From Acinetobacter sp. NIPH 2699 (GTDB lineage: Bacteria; Pseudomonadota; Gammaproteobacteria; Pseudomonadales; Moraxellaceae): a DNA stretch of 64,000 nt. The DNA is taken from the NCBI RefSeq assembly GCF_022549355.1, contig NZ_JAKZGL010000008.1, forward strand, positions 62,001-126,000, read 5' to 3'. This document shows positions 8,571 through 17,454 of this stretch, piece after piece. A program made the position numbers and the translations under genes. The notes beneath the pieces are model-generated. The model was given only the letters and a program-made list of their open reading frames with translations. It was not told the origin of the DNA and made no database searches. Within the stretch, counting starts at the first letter, position 1, and each line of letters starts with the position of its first letter.

Positions 8571-10349
8571 ATGCAAGCTCAGGCAAAATTTGCGAACTTT
8601 TCTTTTACGATTGATGTGACTTGGTGCTTAGAGCAACTACAAAAAGATGGTCGTATTACTGAACGAGATAAGTTGTTAATTCAAACCACACATCGTCAAA
8701 AAGAACAATTAAAATGGCATCCATTACAGTGGATTGCCAATTTTAACTTAAAAGATCAGTTGAATCTTGCTGCAACATTAACATTACATCGTTTGTGTCA
8801 ATGGTTGGCGGAAAAAGCCACTTTGCCCTTATTTGTGATTGATCCCTTAAAAGCGGATGTCGCTGCTTTAACCAGTGTGATGTCGCAAGAGTTCGCTGTT
8901 AGAAATCATATTTTAGCTGTAGAAGTACATGCTGATCGGATTTTGATTGGTACGGATCAGCCTTTTAGCTCGGAATGGGAAAATAACTTACAGCGTAGCT
9001 TGGCGCCCAAAAGGATTGAGCGGGTTTTATTGAACCCTGAACAGTTGCAGCGATATTTACATGAATATTATCAAGTCAGTCGTGCTGTAAACTCGTCACA
9101 GAATACCAGTGCTTTTGATCGTGATAATAAAGGCGTGGAAGCCTTATTACAGTTAGGCGATACACAGAACCCTGATGCGAATGATCAACATATTGTGAAG
9201 CTGGTAGATTGGGTCTTACAGTTTGCATTTGAGCAGGGTGCGAGTGATATTCACCTAGAGCCGCGAAAAGATAAGGGTAAGGTACGTTTCCGTATAGATG
9301 GTGTGTTACATACCATCTATAACATGCCAGCCAATACACTGACCGCAGTGATTTCACGTATCAAAATCTTAGGTCGAATGAATGTTGCGGAAAAACGTAA
9401 ACCACAAGATGGACGTTTAAAAACACGCACGCCCAAAGGGCAAGAAACTGAGTTGCGTCTTTCGACTCTGCCCACCGCATTTGGCGAAAAGTTGGTGATG
9501 CGTATTTTCGATCCAGAAGTCTTGGTTCGTAGTTTTCAGCAGCTTGGTTTTGAGGGGCACTTATTACAAAGCTGGCAGCAATTAACACAGCATAGTCATG
9601 GCATTATCTTGGTGACAGGACCGACAGGTTCGGGCAAAACCACAACCTTATATTCTTCGTTAAAACAACTGGCAACCGAACAAGTCAACGTGTGCACCAT
9701 TGAAGACCCAATTGAGATGTTGGAGCCGAGTTTTAACCAAATGCAGGTAAATCCTAATATTGAACTGGGCTTTGCAGATGGTGTACGCGCCTTAATGCGA
9801 CAAGATCCAGATATTATTATGGTTGGTGAGATTCGTGACCATGATACGGCTAATATGGCCATTCAAGCTGCACTCACTGGGCATTTGGTGTTATCCACGC
9901 TCCATACCAATGATGCACCATCCAGCTTGACTCGTTTACATGATTTAGGTGTACAGCCATTTTTAACCGCAGCGACGATACTCGGTGTACTTGCACAGCG
10001 TTTAGTGCGCCAACTGTGCCCGCACTGTAAGCAACAAACTGCGATCAATGAGCAGGAATGGGAACACTTAACATTTGACTACATCATGGATATGCCAACG
10101 ACCATGTATAAAGCTGTTGGTTGTGAAGTATGCCGCCAGACGGGATACAAAGGGCGAGTGGGTATTTATGAATTTATGCCTGTAAGTTTGGAGTTGAAAA
10201 CACAGATTAGTGCAAATGGCACCTTAAATGATCTGAAAGCGCAAGCGAAAAAAGAAGGGGTTGAACCTTTAAGAATTGCGGGGGCACGTAAAGTCATAGA
10301 CGGTGTAACGACTTTAGAGGAAGTTTTGAGAGTTGTTCCGTTAAACTAG
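8571..10349 (+). CDS. GspE/PulE-type secretion ATPase (orphan)
   Basis: A hexameric cytoplasmic ATPase of type II secretion or type IV pilus assembly. In the version counted from an in-frame ATG at 8541, Walker A is GPTGSGKTT (residues 360-368), Walker B DPDIIMVGE (422-430), the His box follows (LTGHLVLSTLHTND), and a four-cysteine zinc motif is present (C493, C496, C528, C531), as in GspE and PilB. The N-terminal about 190 residues form a divergent N1 domain. I prefer the ATG at 8571 because GGGGA lies upstream of it and nothing like a ribosome site precedes 8541. No gspF, gspD or pilin gene is adjacent. Acinetobacter scatters its type II genes, so it may be GspE, but PilB-like use cannot be excluded. 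Confidence 0.85.
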   Translation: MQAQAKFANFSFTIDVTWCLEQLQKDGRITERDKLLIQTTHRQKEQLKWHPLQWIANFNLKDQLNLAATLTLHRLCQWLAEKATLPLFVIDPLKADVAALTSVMSQEFAVRNHILAVEVHADRILIGTDQPFSSEWENNLQRSLAPKRIERVLLNPEQLQRYLHEYYQVSRAVNSSQNTSAFDRDNKGVEALLQLGDTQNPDANDQHIVKLVDWVLQFAFEQGASDIHLEPRKDKGKVRFRIDGVLHTIYNMPANTLTAVISRIKILGRMNVAEKRKPQDGRLKTRTPKGQETELRLSTLPTAFGEKLVMRIFDPEVLVRSFQQLGFEGHLLQSWQQLTQHSHGIILVTGPTGSGKTTTLYSSLKQLATEQVNVCTIEDPIEMLEPSFNQMQVNPNIELGFADGVRALMRQDPDIIMVGEIRDHDTANMAIQAALTGHLVLSTLHTNDAPSSLTRLHDLGVQPFLTAATILGVLAQRLVRQLCPHCKQQTAINEQEWEHLTFDYIMDMPTTMYKAVGCEVCRQTGYKGRVGIYEFMPVSLELKTQISANGTLNDLKAQAKKEGVEPLRIAGARKVIDGVTTLEEVLRVVPLN

Positions 10350-10436
10350 TTAAATTTGCGATCTTCAGATTCACCTCATCTTGGTTTGTTTAAATAATAA
10401 CATCGAAATGATGAAATCAAAAATGAGGACATGAAT

Positions 10437-10802
10437 ATGAACGTATTTTCAAAAGTTGCGGTAATGGCGAGTTTGGTCGGTGCAACGACAATGGTTGCAG
10501 CAAATACTGGTGCAGTAAATCAACAAGCTTTGCCTCCTACACAGATGAGCACGGTGCAGCAAGCGTTAACCTTCAAGGATGACACACCTGTAAAACTTAA
10601 AGGGTATGTGGTCAAAGCAATTGGTGATGAAAAATACCAGTTCAGTGACCAAACAGGCAGCATCACAGTCGATATTGATGATGAGTTATGGCAAGGTAAG
10701 CCAATCTCAGCTAAAACACCAGTGACTATCATTGGTGAAATTGATATTGATTACAAACCTAAGAAACGTGTTGAAGTTGATGTCGATCAGGTCCAGTTCT
10801 AA
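10437..10802 (+). CDS. YgiW/YdeI-type OB-fold (BOF) periplasmic protein
   Basis: A 121-residue secreted protein with a signal peptide (cleavage after VAANT or nearby) and one BOF/OB-fold domain (about residues 50-121: DTPVKLKGYVVKAIGDEKYQFSD, then VDIDDELWQGKPI). Relatives such as E. coli YgiW and Salmonella YdeI aid stress tolerance. The ATG at 10437 is six bases after the alternative ATG at 10431 and gives proper spacing to the GAGGA at 10425-10429. The two-component genes just downstream resemble QseBC, and E. coli ygiW also sits beside qseBC, so the linkage is conserved. A strong terminator separates it from them, so the two units can be transcribed separately. Confidence 0.87.
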   Translation: MNVFSKVAVMASLVGATTMVAANTGAVNQQALPPTQMSTVQQALTFKDDTPVKLKGYVVKAIGDEKYQFSDQTGSITVDIDDELWQGKPISAKTPVTIIGEIDIDYKPKKRVEVDVDQVQF

Positions 10803-10815
10803 ACATTAACTAGCA

Positions 10816-10849
10816 AAAAACCACATGAATCATTCATGTGGTTTTTTTG
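10816..10849 (+). terminator. rho-independent terminator after the ygiW-like gene
   Basis: CCACATGAAT and ATTCATGTGG (10821-10830 / 10832-10841) form a perfect 10-bp stem, preceded by A-run and followed by seven T residues. Confidence 0.9.
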
Positions 10850-10901
10850 TTTATGGTTTATTTTAAGATGAATCTTAAAGATGAAAAGAGGGTATTGTTG
10901 T

Positions 10902-11561
10902 ATGCGAATTTTATTGGCTGAAGATGATGTCTCTCAGGCTGAAAGTATAAAAGACTGGCTAGAAATGGATGGCTATAGTGTTGATTGGGTTGAGCGCGGC
11001 GATTACGCCATTTTAGCAATAGAACAACATCAGTATGACTGTGTCTTACTGGATCGAGGTTTACCGCAAGCATCTGGTGATGACATTCTCAAAACCATTC
11101 GCCGACAAAATTTAAAAACGCCTGTCATTTTTATCACGGCTAAAGATCACATCCATGATCGAGTTGAAGGTTTAGATCTTGGTGCCAATGACTATCTAGT
11201 TAAGCCTTTCAACTTAGAGGAGTTATCGGCAAGGGTTCGCTCTCAACTCCGCCAGCATCAGGCTGAAGCTGGTCAATATCTCAATTTCGCGGATCTTAAA
11301 CTTGATCCACAAGCAAAAACACTGACGCAGGCGGGTCAAGCAGTCAATTTAACGGCCAAAGAATTTCAAATTTTGTATAAATTAATGCAAAAGCCTGATC
11401 ATATTTTGACGCGGGAACAATTAGAAGAATCTTTATATGCTTGGGGAGAGGAAATTGAAAGCAATGCAATTGAGGTGTTTATTTACCAGATTCGAAAAAA
11501 AATTGGCGGGCAATATATAAAAACTGTCCGTGGTTTGGGTTATCGCATGCATCAGGAATAA
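10902..11561 (+). CDS. qseB: OmpR-family response regulator, QseB-like
   Basis: The first gene of a two-component system. The receiver domain has the acidic pair in LLAEDD, phospho-acceptor D51 (CVLLDRGLP), the conserved Thr/Ser region (VIFITAKD) and K in YLVKPF. The C-terminal winged helix (LTAKEFQIL...TVRGLGYRM) is OmpR/PhoB type. The ATG at 10902 starts at MRILLAEDD, the standard beginning, with GAGGG upstream; an earlier in-frame start would add seven residues. The sensor gene starts 4 bases after the stop. QseB is preferred over PmrA or other paralogues because of the ygiW neighbour, but the symbol is by resemblance only. Confidence 0.8.
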   Translation: MRILLAEDDVSQAESIKDWLEMDGYSVDWVERGDYAILAIEQHQYDCVLLDRGLPQASGDDILKTIRRQNLKTPVIFITAKDHIHDRVEGLDLGANDYLVKPFNLEELSARVRSQLRQHQAEAGQYLNFADLKLDPQAKTLTQAGQAVNLTAKEFQILYKLMQKPDHILTREQLEESLYAWGEEIESNAIEVFIYQIRKKIGGQYIKTVRGLGYRMHQE

Positions 11562-11565
11562 AACA

Positions 11566-12897
11566 ATGAAAGTGGTGTCTTTGCAAACAAAATTAATCAA
11601 AACATCAATGATGAGTTCGATCGTTGTTGGTTGTGTGGCATTACTTTTATTTGTCTTTATTTCCATTTATCAAACCATGCAAGTGCAAGATGAAATCATG
11701 GATGAAATTTCAGACATGTTGTTGATTTCAGATTTGACGACTACATCAGGACAGCAAATTGATGAACTCAGTGATCAGTTTGATATTCAGTATCGCTTGA
11801 GTAATCAGCACTATGTATTGACGCAATCAGAAGATTTCCAACTGGAGCAACCCTATTATCAGTTTGCAATAGCTCGTAAGGACTATGGTTTTATTTGGCA
11901 GAATCATCAGTTATGGCGGAGATATACTGCTGAAGATGCACAGTCAAAAATGCAGGTGTTGGTGATACAGCCTTTAGAAGAACGTTTTGAGGCACTTTGG
12001 CACAGTTTTGTCGGTTATTCATTGATTCTGATCATGGTCTGGATGATGCAATGGATTATTTTACATTTCTTGATCAAGCGTCAATTTAAAATGATCCATC
12101 AACTATCTACTCAAATTTCAGAAAAGAATGCGGATGATCTTCGCCCAATTGAATCGGGTGACATTGAACTTAAGGAATTGCAACCGATGCTGAAGCAGTT
12201 AAATCATTTGTTGCAACGTTTAGATCAATCTTTACAAGCTGAACAGCGTTTTACCGCGGATGCATCACATGAGTTAAGATCACCATTATCCGCGATTCAA
12301 ATGCGCCTGCAATTATTGCAACGAAAATATCCTGAACGTGCGACAGATTTTGTTCAGATGCAGCAAGATGTGAGTCGAGGAATTCAGACTTTAGAGAACT
12401 TGCTGTTATTGGCACGTTTAGATCCTGAACATGCTGAGAATCTTCCCAGAACACATTTCCCATTAGATGTCGTGATGAATGAAGTGATTCAGACACAAGC
12501 ATTATTTGCCAATGAAAAATCAATTCAATTACATTTACAGCGTGGAGAGGGTATAGATCGTACTGTATTTGCGAATCAGCAGTTAATTTTTACCTGTATT
12601 CGAAATATCTTAGACAATGCGATTCGGTATACGCCAGAACATGGAAATGTATATATTCGGCTTGAGCAGCAAAGACAGTCATTTGAGTTGATTGTTGAAA
12701 ATGAAGGACAGGAAGTGATTGCCACAGCGGTATTAGCGCGATTAGGAGAACGTTTTTATCGGGTGTTAGGAACGAGAACACAGGGTTCTGGGCTAGGTTT
12801 ATCGATTTGTAGAAAAATTATTGAACTACATCATGGCAAAATTGATTTTGCTCAATCGCAGTATGGTGGTCTAAAAGTGACGATCCAGTTGATGTAA
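11566..12897 (+). CDS. qseC: Membrane sensor histidine kinase, QseC-like
   Basis: A 443-residue kinase with two transmembrane segments (about residues 16-36 and 150-170) bracketing a periplasmic sensor of about 110 residues, then a HAMP-like linker, the dimerisation/phospho-acceptor helix FTADASHELRSPLSA, and a HATPase domain with N-box (NILDNAIRYTP), G1 and G2 motifs (GSGLGLSICRKII). The ATG at 11566 follows the regulator stop by four bases, so the pair is co-transcribed and probably coupled. The signal is unknown here; E. coli QseC has been described as sensing autoinducer-3 and catecholamines, which cannot be assumed. It is followed by the hemP terminator on the other strand. Confidence 0.82.
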   Translation: MKVVSLQTKLIKTSMMSSIVVGCVALLLFVFISIYQTMQVQDEIMDEISDMLLISDLTTTSGQQIDELSDQFDIQYRLSNQHYVLTQSEDFQLEQPYYQFAIARKDYGFIWQNHQLWRRYTAEDAQSKMQVLVIQPLEERFEALWHSFVGYSLILIMVWMMQWIILHFLIKRQFKMIHQLSTQISEKNADDLRPIESGDIELKELQPMLKQLNHLLQRLDQSLQAEQRFTADASHELRSPLSAIQMRLQLLQRKYPERATDFVQMQQDVSRGIQTLENLLLLARLDPEHAENLPRTHFPLDVVMNEVIQTQALFANEKSIQLHLQRGEGIDRTVFANQQLIFTCIRNILDNAIRYTPEHGNVYIRLEQQRQSFELIVENEGQEVIATAVLARLGERFYRVLGTRTQGSGLGLSICRKIIELHHGKIDFAQSQYGGLKVTIQLM

Positions 12898-12916
12898 CAT
12901 AAGGATATTGATTAAT

Positions 12917-12948
12917 TAAAAAAAGCAGTACGCGCTGACATACTGCTA
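12917..12948 (-). terminator. rho-independent terminator of hemP
   Basis: Read on the minus strand, AGCAGTA pairs with TACTGCT across a 10-nt loop and is followed by a run of seven T residues. It lies 35 bases after the hemP stop codon. Confidence 0.85.
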
Positions 12949-12982
12949 TTCCCACGTTTATTATTCTCCGGTTTTTATTATA

Positions 12983-13153
12983 TTATTTGGTTAAAATTAA
13001 ACGATTGTTCCGCGTCAAGCGTAAGCGATACTCTTCTCCAGCATGCATAATTCGGATTTCACGTCCTAAGGCAAAAAGGTTGTTTGAATGCAGCATTGGT
13101 AATGATTGGTTTGAATCTGTGCTGCGAGTAAATAGGTTGAATGGTGCGTTCAT
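12983..13153 (-). CDS. hemP: Hemin uptake protein HemP
   Basis: A 56-residue protein on the minus strand. Its C-terminal half (LFALGREIRIMHAG then EEYRLRLTRNNRLILTK) is the HemP family pattern: GREI/LxIxHxGEEYxLRxTRxxKLILTK. A ribosome site GGAG sits about nine bases before the ATG, a Fur box lies 35-60 bases upstream, and a terminator follows, so it is a complete single-gene unit. HemP proteins accompany heme receptors in Proteobacteria and have been linked to activation of heme receptor transcription in some species. Here no receptor gene is adjacent, which fits a diffusible regulator or an orphan locus. A 64-codon frame on the opposite strand (12987-13181) is only its shadow. Confidence 0.88.
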   Translation of the reverse strand: MNAPFNLFTRSTDSNQSLPMLHSNNLFALGREIRIMHAGEEYRLRLTRNNRLILTK

Positions 13154-13185
13154 TTGTTATGCTCCGTGGTGTGTCTTTTAATGTT

Positions 13186-13204
13186 TTAAATGATAATCAT
13201 TATC
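13186..13204 (-). promoter_or_regulatory. Fur box upstream of hemP
   Basis: The 19-base site centred on A13195 (TGAT-A-ATCATTATC on its right side) matches the classical Fur consensus GATAATGATAATCATTATC at about 16 of 19 positions, including a 6+1+6 palindrome AATGATAATCATT. It predicts derepression of hemP under iron limitation. Confidence 0.8.
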
Positions 13205-13329
13205 GAATACACCTGTCAACGGAAATTTTGTCGATTTACAAAATGATTTATTATTTTTGTTTTAGACGTGTGAAAGTCTTAACAAATTACTTAAAATCGC
13301 CAGACAAAGATGAGAGATTTTAGACGCTG

Positions 13330-14241
13330 ATGTCAAAGAATACAGTCAATGTTGCGATCGCAATTTTATTACATAAATCAAAAGTATTGGTTGGATGGCG
13401 ACAGGCAAGCCAACATCAAGGCAATAAACATGAGTTTCCTGGCGGTAAAGTTGAGCAGGGGGAAACGCCTGAACAGGCTTGTCGTCGCGAAATATACGAA
13501 GAAGTCGGTATAGGCATTAAAAATTGGCATGTTTTTGATGTGATACGACATGAATATGATGATGTGATTGTTCAATTGCATTTATTTCAAGCTGACGTGC
13601 CAGATCAGCAACTAGATCTGATCCAACAACCATGGGCTTGGTATCGTCGAGATCAATTAGCACATCTCAACTTTCCTAAAGCGAATACTGCGATTGTCCA
13701 AAGGTTAATATGGTCACACTTTATTAAAGTAAGTGAGCAACTCACGGCGATGCCACAAAGTGATTGTTTGTTGTATTGGCGTAAGCCACCTCATGCGGTC
13801 GATCAAATTGAAGCACAGTTATTGACTTTATCTGATGAGCAACTTCAAAAATTAATCCTTAATTTTGATATTTGGCAGCAGTTGGATGCCGTACTTCAAA
13901 AGAAAATACAAACGATTCATCTAAAACAATCACAATTATTGAGTTTAAGAAAAGGTGATCTACCTGTCGGAAAGCGTTTGATTGCAGCATGTCATGATGC
14001 AGTGTCTTTGCAGCATGCACATGTGATCGGTTGTGATGCTGTGCTATTAAGCCCTGTGAATGCGACGGAAACGCATCCTGATGCAAATGCATTAGGTTGG
14101 GATGGTTTTAGTCAGTTAGCAAAGGACAGTCATCTTCCTGTGTTCGCTTTGGGTGGTGTTGCTCCTGAAGATTTAGAACAAGCCCAAAAACATCACGCTT
14201 ATGGGCTTGCTGGAATTCGCCAGTTTGAATCAATCAAATAG
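13330..14241 (+). CDS. mutT: MutT-type Nudix hydrolase fused to a ThiE-like domain
   Basis: The N-terminal domain (residues 1-130) hydrolyses 8-oxo-dGTP and related nucleotides; its Nudix box is complete (G39-x5-E45-x7-R53-E54-x2-E57-E58-x-G60). The C-terminal domain (about 170-303) resembles thiamine phosphate synthase (GCDAVLLSPVNATETHP, then LPVFALGGVAPEDL). The ThiE part lacks an obvious full set of phosphate and pyrimidine ligands, and the fusion is known in many gammaproteobacteria where only the MutT activity is established. It is a single gene, convergent with the LpoP-like gene four bases away, so the 3' ends nearly touch with no obvious terminator between them. Confidence 0.88.
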   Translation: MSKNTVNVAIAILLHKSKVLVGWRQASQHQGNKHEFPGGKVEQGETPEQACRREIYEEVGIGIKNWHVFDVIRHEYDDVIVQLHLFQADVPDQQLDLIQQPWAWYRRDQLAHLNFPKANTAIVQRLIWSHFIKVSEQLTAMPQSDCLLYWRKPPHAVDQIEAQLLTLSDEQLQKLILNFDIWQQLDAVLQKKIQTIHLKQSQLLSLRKGDLPVGKRLIAACHDAVSLQHAHVIGCDAVLLSPVNATETHPDANALGWDGFSQLAKDSHLPVFALGGVAPEDLEQAQKHHAYGLAGIRQFESIK

Positions 14242-14245
14242 GCGT

Positions 14246-14803
14246 TTAGAGCGCTTGAATTGCTCTTTTTGCTTCTTGTGCTTTAACTGGGTGGTTGCGT
14301 GCTTCGCTGGCGCGGAGCACAATGAACCAGAGTTGTTTCTTCATGGTATTGCTCTGAGCATAAGTTAAACCACGTCGAGCCAGTGCTTCCGCATTGGCAT
14401 ATTGCTTCCGTTGATCTGCGATCAATCCTAAATATAAATAGGTTTCAGCAGCCTGTGGCGCGATGCGTTGAGCTTGAAGCGCAAAACGTTCTGCTTCTAT
14501 GAATTGCTTCTGCTTATAAGCCATTTGGGTTTTTTGCATAAGCGTTCTAAAAGCAGGTAACTGAGAGCCATCATTGCTAAACCTCTGCTGAACTTTCTGC
14601 TCAGGTACAATGACAGGTACAGTTTGACGTTTAATCTCTTTTTGCTCATAAGGAATGATTTTGACACCAGAAGAAGGTGGTGTAACTTTCTTCTGGCTAT
14701 CCGTTGCCTTAGGCGGTGTTGTTGGGGGGGCTGAGCGCTCTGGTGTTGTACTACAACCCGTAAGTATCAGTATGCCAAGAGCGAAAGTTACTTTTTTAAT
14801 CAT
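14246..14803 (-). CDS. TPR lipoprotein, probable PBP1B activator (LpoP-like)
   Basis: A 185-residue lipoprotein: signal peptide with lipobox LTGC, a Pro/Thr-rich linker of about 60 residues (spanning the peptidoglycan), then a C-terminal tetratricopeptide-type domain (MAYKQKQFIEAERFALQAQRIAP, ETYLYLGLIADQRKQYANAEALARRGL). Genes of this kind directly follow the PBP1B gene in Pseudomonas, where LpoP activates PBP1B. Here the gap is 19 bases from the preferred ATG at 14803 (AAAGGA upstream); a TTG two codons earlier is less likely. The outer membrane location and activator role follow from that family knowledge and the operon. Confidence 0.78.
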   Translation of the reverse strand: MIKKVTFALGILILTGCSTTPERSAPPTTPPKATDSQKKVTPPSSGVKIIPYEQKEIKRQTVPVIVPEQKVQQRFSNDGSQLPAFRTLMQKTQMAYKQKQFIEAERFALQAQRIAPQAAETYLYLGLIADQRKQYANAEALARRGLTYAQSNTMKKQLWFIVLRASEARNHPVKAQEAKRAIQAL

Positions 14804-14822
14804 GTCCAATCATCCTTTTAGA

Positions 14823-17222
14823 TTAGTTCTCACCGTTATAGCTACCGCTAGAAATAACGCGTGTAGAGGTGTGATTGGATAAATCTGTATCCATTTGGTT
14901 TTCAGTTTCACGAATATAATTACTGATGCTGTCATCACCAAGTGTTCCATCCGTTTGAGGCATGTAGGTAGGTTCAACCTCGTAATGTGATTGGCCACAG
15001 AGCGTTGCACGGCGTGGAACTGTTTGACGGAGCAGTGGAATATACATCGCACCCTCACAGCCTTGAGCGGAAAGATCACCGCTGCTACGATCAATCCATT
15101 GCCATTGTACATTGTCTGTTTGACGTAGATTGACAGGTTCTTGACGAAGTTGTTTCATGACATTGGTCCAAACAGGCAGTGCACCAGAAGAACCAGTTAA
15201 ACCAGTCACTTTGTTATCATCTAGACCTAACCATACAACTGCAACATGATTGCCTGAATAACCTGCAAACCAAGAGTCTCGAGTATCATTGGTGGTGCCT
15301 GATTTTCCTGCAAGATTTAATGATTCAGGTAAGCTGTTATATGCAGATCGACCAGTACCAGTGCGCATCACTTGTTGTAAACCATAATTTAAAATATAAG
15401 CGGCGGCAGGATCAATCGTTTGTTGGACATTTAAACCATAACGATCAAGTAAACGTCCTTGAGCATCGACCACAGTACGAATCGAGCGTGGCGGATATTT
15501 GAAACCACCTGTTGCAAAATTCCCATAAATCCCAAGCACTTCCATCGGTGACATATTGACTGCACCTAGATAAATGGATGGATATGCAGGGATATCTGAG
15601 CTGACACCAAATTGTTTTAACTTATTGCTAAATGAAGAAAGTCCAAATTCATTCGCTAGGCGCACAGTTGAAAGGTTATAAGAATTTGCCAATGCTTGTT
15701 GCATCGGCACGATTCCATTTTCGTTACCACTATAGTTCTTTGGCGACCAACCTTTACCACCATCAATTGGAATATTTACCGCAGTATCTTCGATCGGGCT
15801 TGCCCAAGTATAGCGACCAGATTCAATGGCATTGAGATAAATGACAGGTTTCAAGAGGGAACCAACTTGACGTTTTGCGTCAAGTGTTCGGTTAAAACCT
15901 GTAAAGTCTTGGGTTGAACCTACAGCGGCAATAAGCTCACCATTCTCAGGATGCGCCACTAAAACTGCACCCTGTAAACTTTTCAAACGCGCTGGATTTC
16001 TTTGTGCTAACCGTTCAACAGAGTTTTTAAACACAGTTTGAACTTTGGTTTGTGCAATTGGATCTAAGGTGGTGAAAATTCTTAAACCTTGATTGGTGAT
16101 ATCACTTTCTTGATATTCTGTGCGTAATTGACGACGTACAATATCAAGGAAATCAGGGAATTTTGCAGGTCCTAATGTCGGTTTGCTGATGACATTTAAA
16201 GGGCGTGCAATCTCATCTTGATATTCTGCTTCTGTTAAATATCCCATCACCATCATGTTATTTAACACAACATCACGACGTTTTTTTGCATTCTCAGGAT
16301 TGCGCCAAGGATTATATAACGATGGACCCTGAACCAAGCCTACCAAGAACGCTTGTTGGGAAATATTCAGTTCACGCAATGGCAGGCCGAAATAGAATTG
16401 TGACGCGAGACCATAGCCATTAATTGAATAATTGCCATTTTGACCTAAATTTACTTCATTGAGATAGGTTTCAAGAATTTCATCTTTGCTGTAATGAAAC
16501 TCAATTAATAAAGCCATGAGGGCTTCATTTACTTTACGTTTAAGGGTTTTTTCAGGGGAAAGATAAAAGTTCTTCACCAATTGCTGCGTTAAAGTCGAAC
16601 CACCTTGGCGTCGACCTCCTGTCGCATTACTCACCAAAGCACGTGCTGTTCCTCTGACGGAAACACCATGATGATGATAAAAGTTACGATCTTCTGTTGA
16701 AATTAATGCTTCGATCAGCGTTTTGGGTACTTTATCTAGTTTAATCAGTACGCGATCTTCATTGTGTTGGGGATAAATACCACCGATCAAGAGGGGTTCT
16801 AAACGTGCGATCCCTGTATTAGACGGTTTGGTTGAGCGAATCTCGCCAACACGGTCACTTGAGAAGCCAACTTCCAGTACCTGTTCTGGTTCAGTACTAT
16901 CACCATAGTCAAAACCACGAGTGTGGACATATAACTTATTGCCTTGCGTGACATAACTACCTGACTTGTCATAGTTCGAGGTGTTCGTATACCCCAATAA
17001 TTTCAATTCCTGAATGAAATTATCTTGAGTAATAGGCGCATTCGCATAAATTTCTAAAGGACGAGCAAAAACCTTAGCGGGGATATCCCAGCGCTGACCT
17101 TCAAACTTATTACGGATAATACTATCTAAACGAATCAGATAGATACTAAAGGCAACAAAAATACCAATCACTAAAATTGAAAAAATTAGCGTTATAAAAC
17201 CGATACCACGTTCACACTTCAT
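14823..17222 (-). CDS. mrcB: Penicillin-binding protein 1B (bifunctional glycosyltransferase/transpeptidase)
   Basis: A class A PBP of 799 residues that polymerises and cross-links peptidoglycan. After a short cytoplasmic tail and one transmembrane segment (about residues 7-28) comes a UB2H-like region with PRxxxIP-type features (RWDIPAKVFARPLEIY), then the glycosyltransferase domain (EDRNFYHHHGV, GGSTLTQQLVKN, YLNEVNLGQ) and the transpeptidase domain: catalytic SxxK in VGSLLKPVIYL, SxN in ANSYNLS, and KSGTTN. The UB2H-like N-terminal part points to PBP1B rather than PBP1A. It is followed in the same operon by the LpoP-like lipoprotein. Transcription diverges from nadK across a 180-bp AT-rich gap. 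Confidence 0.93.
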   Translation of the reverse strand: MKCERGIGFITLIFSILVIGIFVAFSIYLIRLDSIIRNKFEGQRWDIPAKVFARPLEIYANAPITQDNFIQELKLLGYTNTSNYDKSGSYVTQGNKLYVHTRGFDYGDSTEPEQVLEVGFSSDRVGEIRSTKPSNTGIARLEPLLIGGIYPQHNEDRVLIKLDKVPKTLIEALISTEDRNFYHHHGVSVRGTARALVSNATGGRRQGGSTLTQQLVKNFYLSPEKTLKRKVNEALMALLIEFHYSKDEILETYLNEVNLGQNGNYSINGYGLASQFYFGLPLRELNISQQAFLVGLVQGPSLYNPWRNPENAKKRRDVVLNNMMVMGYLTEAEYQDEIARPLNVISKPTLGPAKFPDFLDIVRRQLRTEYQESDITNQGLRIFTTLDPIAQTKVQTVFKNSVERLAQRNPARLKSLQGAVLVAHPENGELIAAVGSTQDFTGFNRTLDAKRQVGSLLKPVIYLNAIESGRYTWASPIEDTAVNIPIDGGKGWSPKNYSGNENGIVPMQQALANSYNLSTVRLANEFGLSSFSNKLKQFGVSSDIPAYPSIYLGAVNMSPMEVLGIYGNFATGGFKYPPRSIRTVVDAQGRLLDRYGLNVQQTIDPAAAYILNYGLQQVMRTGTGRSAYNSLPESLNLAGKSGTTNDTRDSWFAGYSGNHVAVVWLGLDDNKVTGLTGSSGALPVWTNVMKQLRQEPVNLRQTDNVQWQWIDRSSGDLSAQGCEGAMYIPLLRQTVPRRATLCGQSHYEVEPTYMPQTDGTLGDDSISNYIRETENQMDTDLSNHTSTRVISSGSYNGEN

Positions 17223-17454
17223 AGATTTGAGTTAAAACCAAAACAATGTGGGTAATGATGCGATAGCTTATAAGTAATTTGCAATCATAAAACTGTGAAT
17301 AAATAGCAACATGCAATAAAAAATTTCAGAAAGTATTGATATTCATCGTATAAAAATAATGAATAGACATTTTTATACTTTTTAATCAATCATCAACGCA
17401 ACCATGATTGTTAATGATATGATAGGCGGGAATCGCAGCGGAGCCAAATTTTTC

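Noticed and set aside
10902..12897. PmrAB colistin-resistance two-component system
   Set aside because: No pmrC neighbour, and the YgiW-type gene upstream points to QseBC.
12987..13181. 64-codon plus-strand frame after qseC
   Set aside because: It is the antisense shadow of hemP, which has the family sequence, ribosome site, Fur box and terminator.
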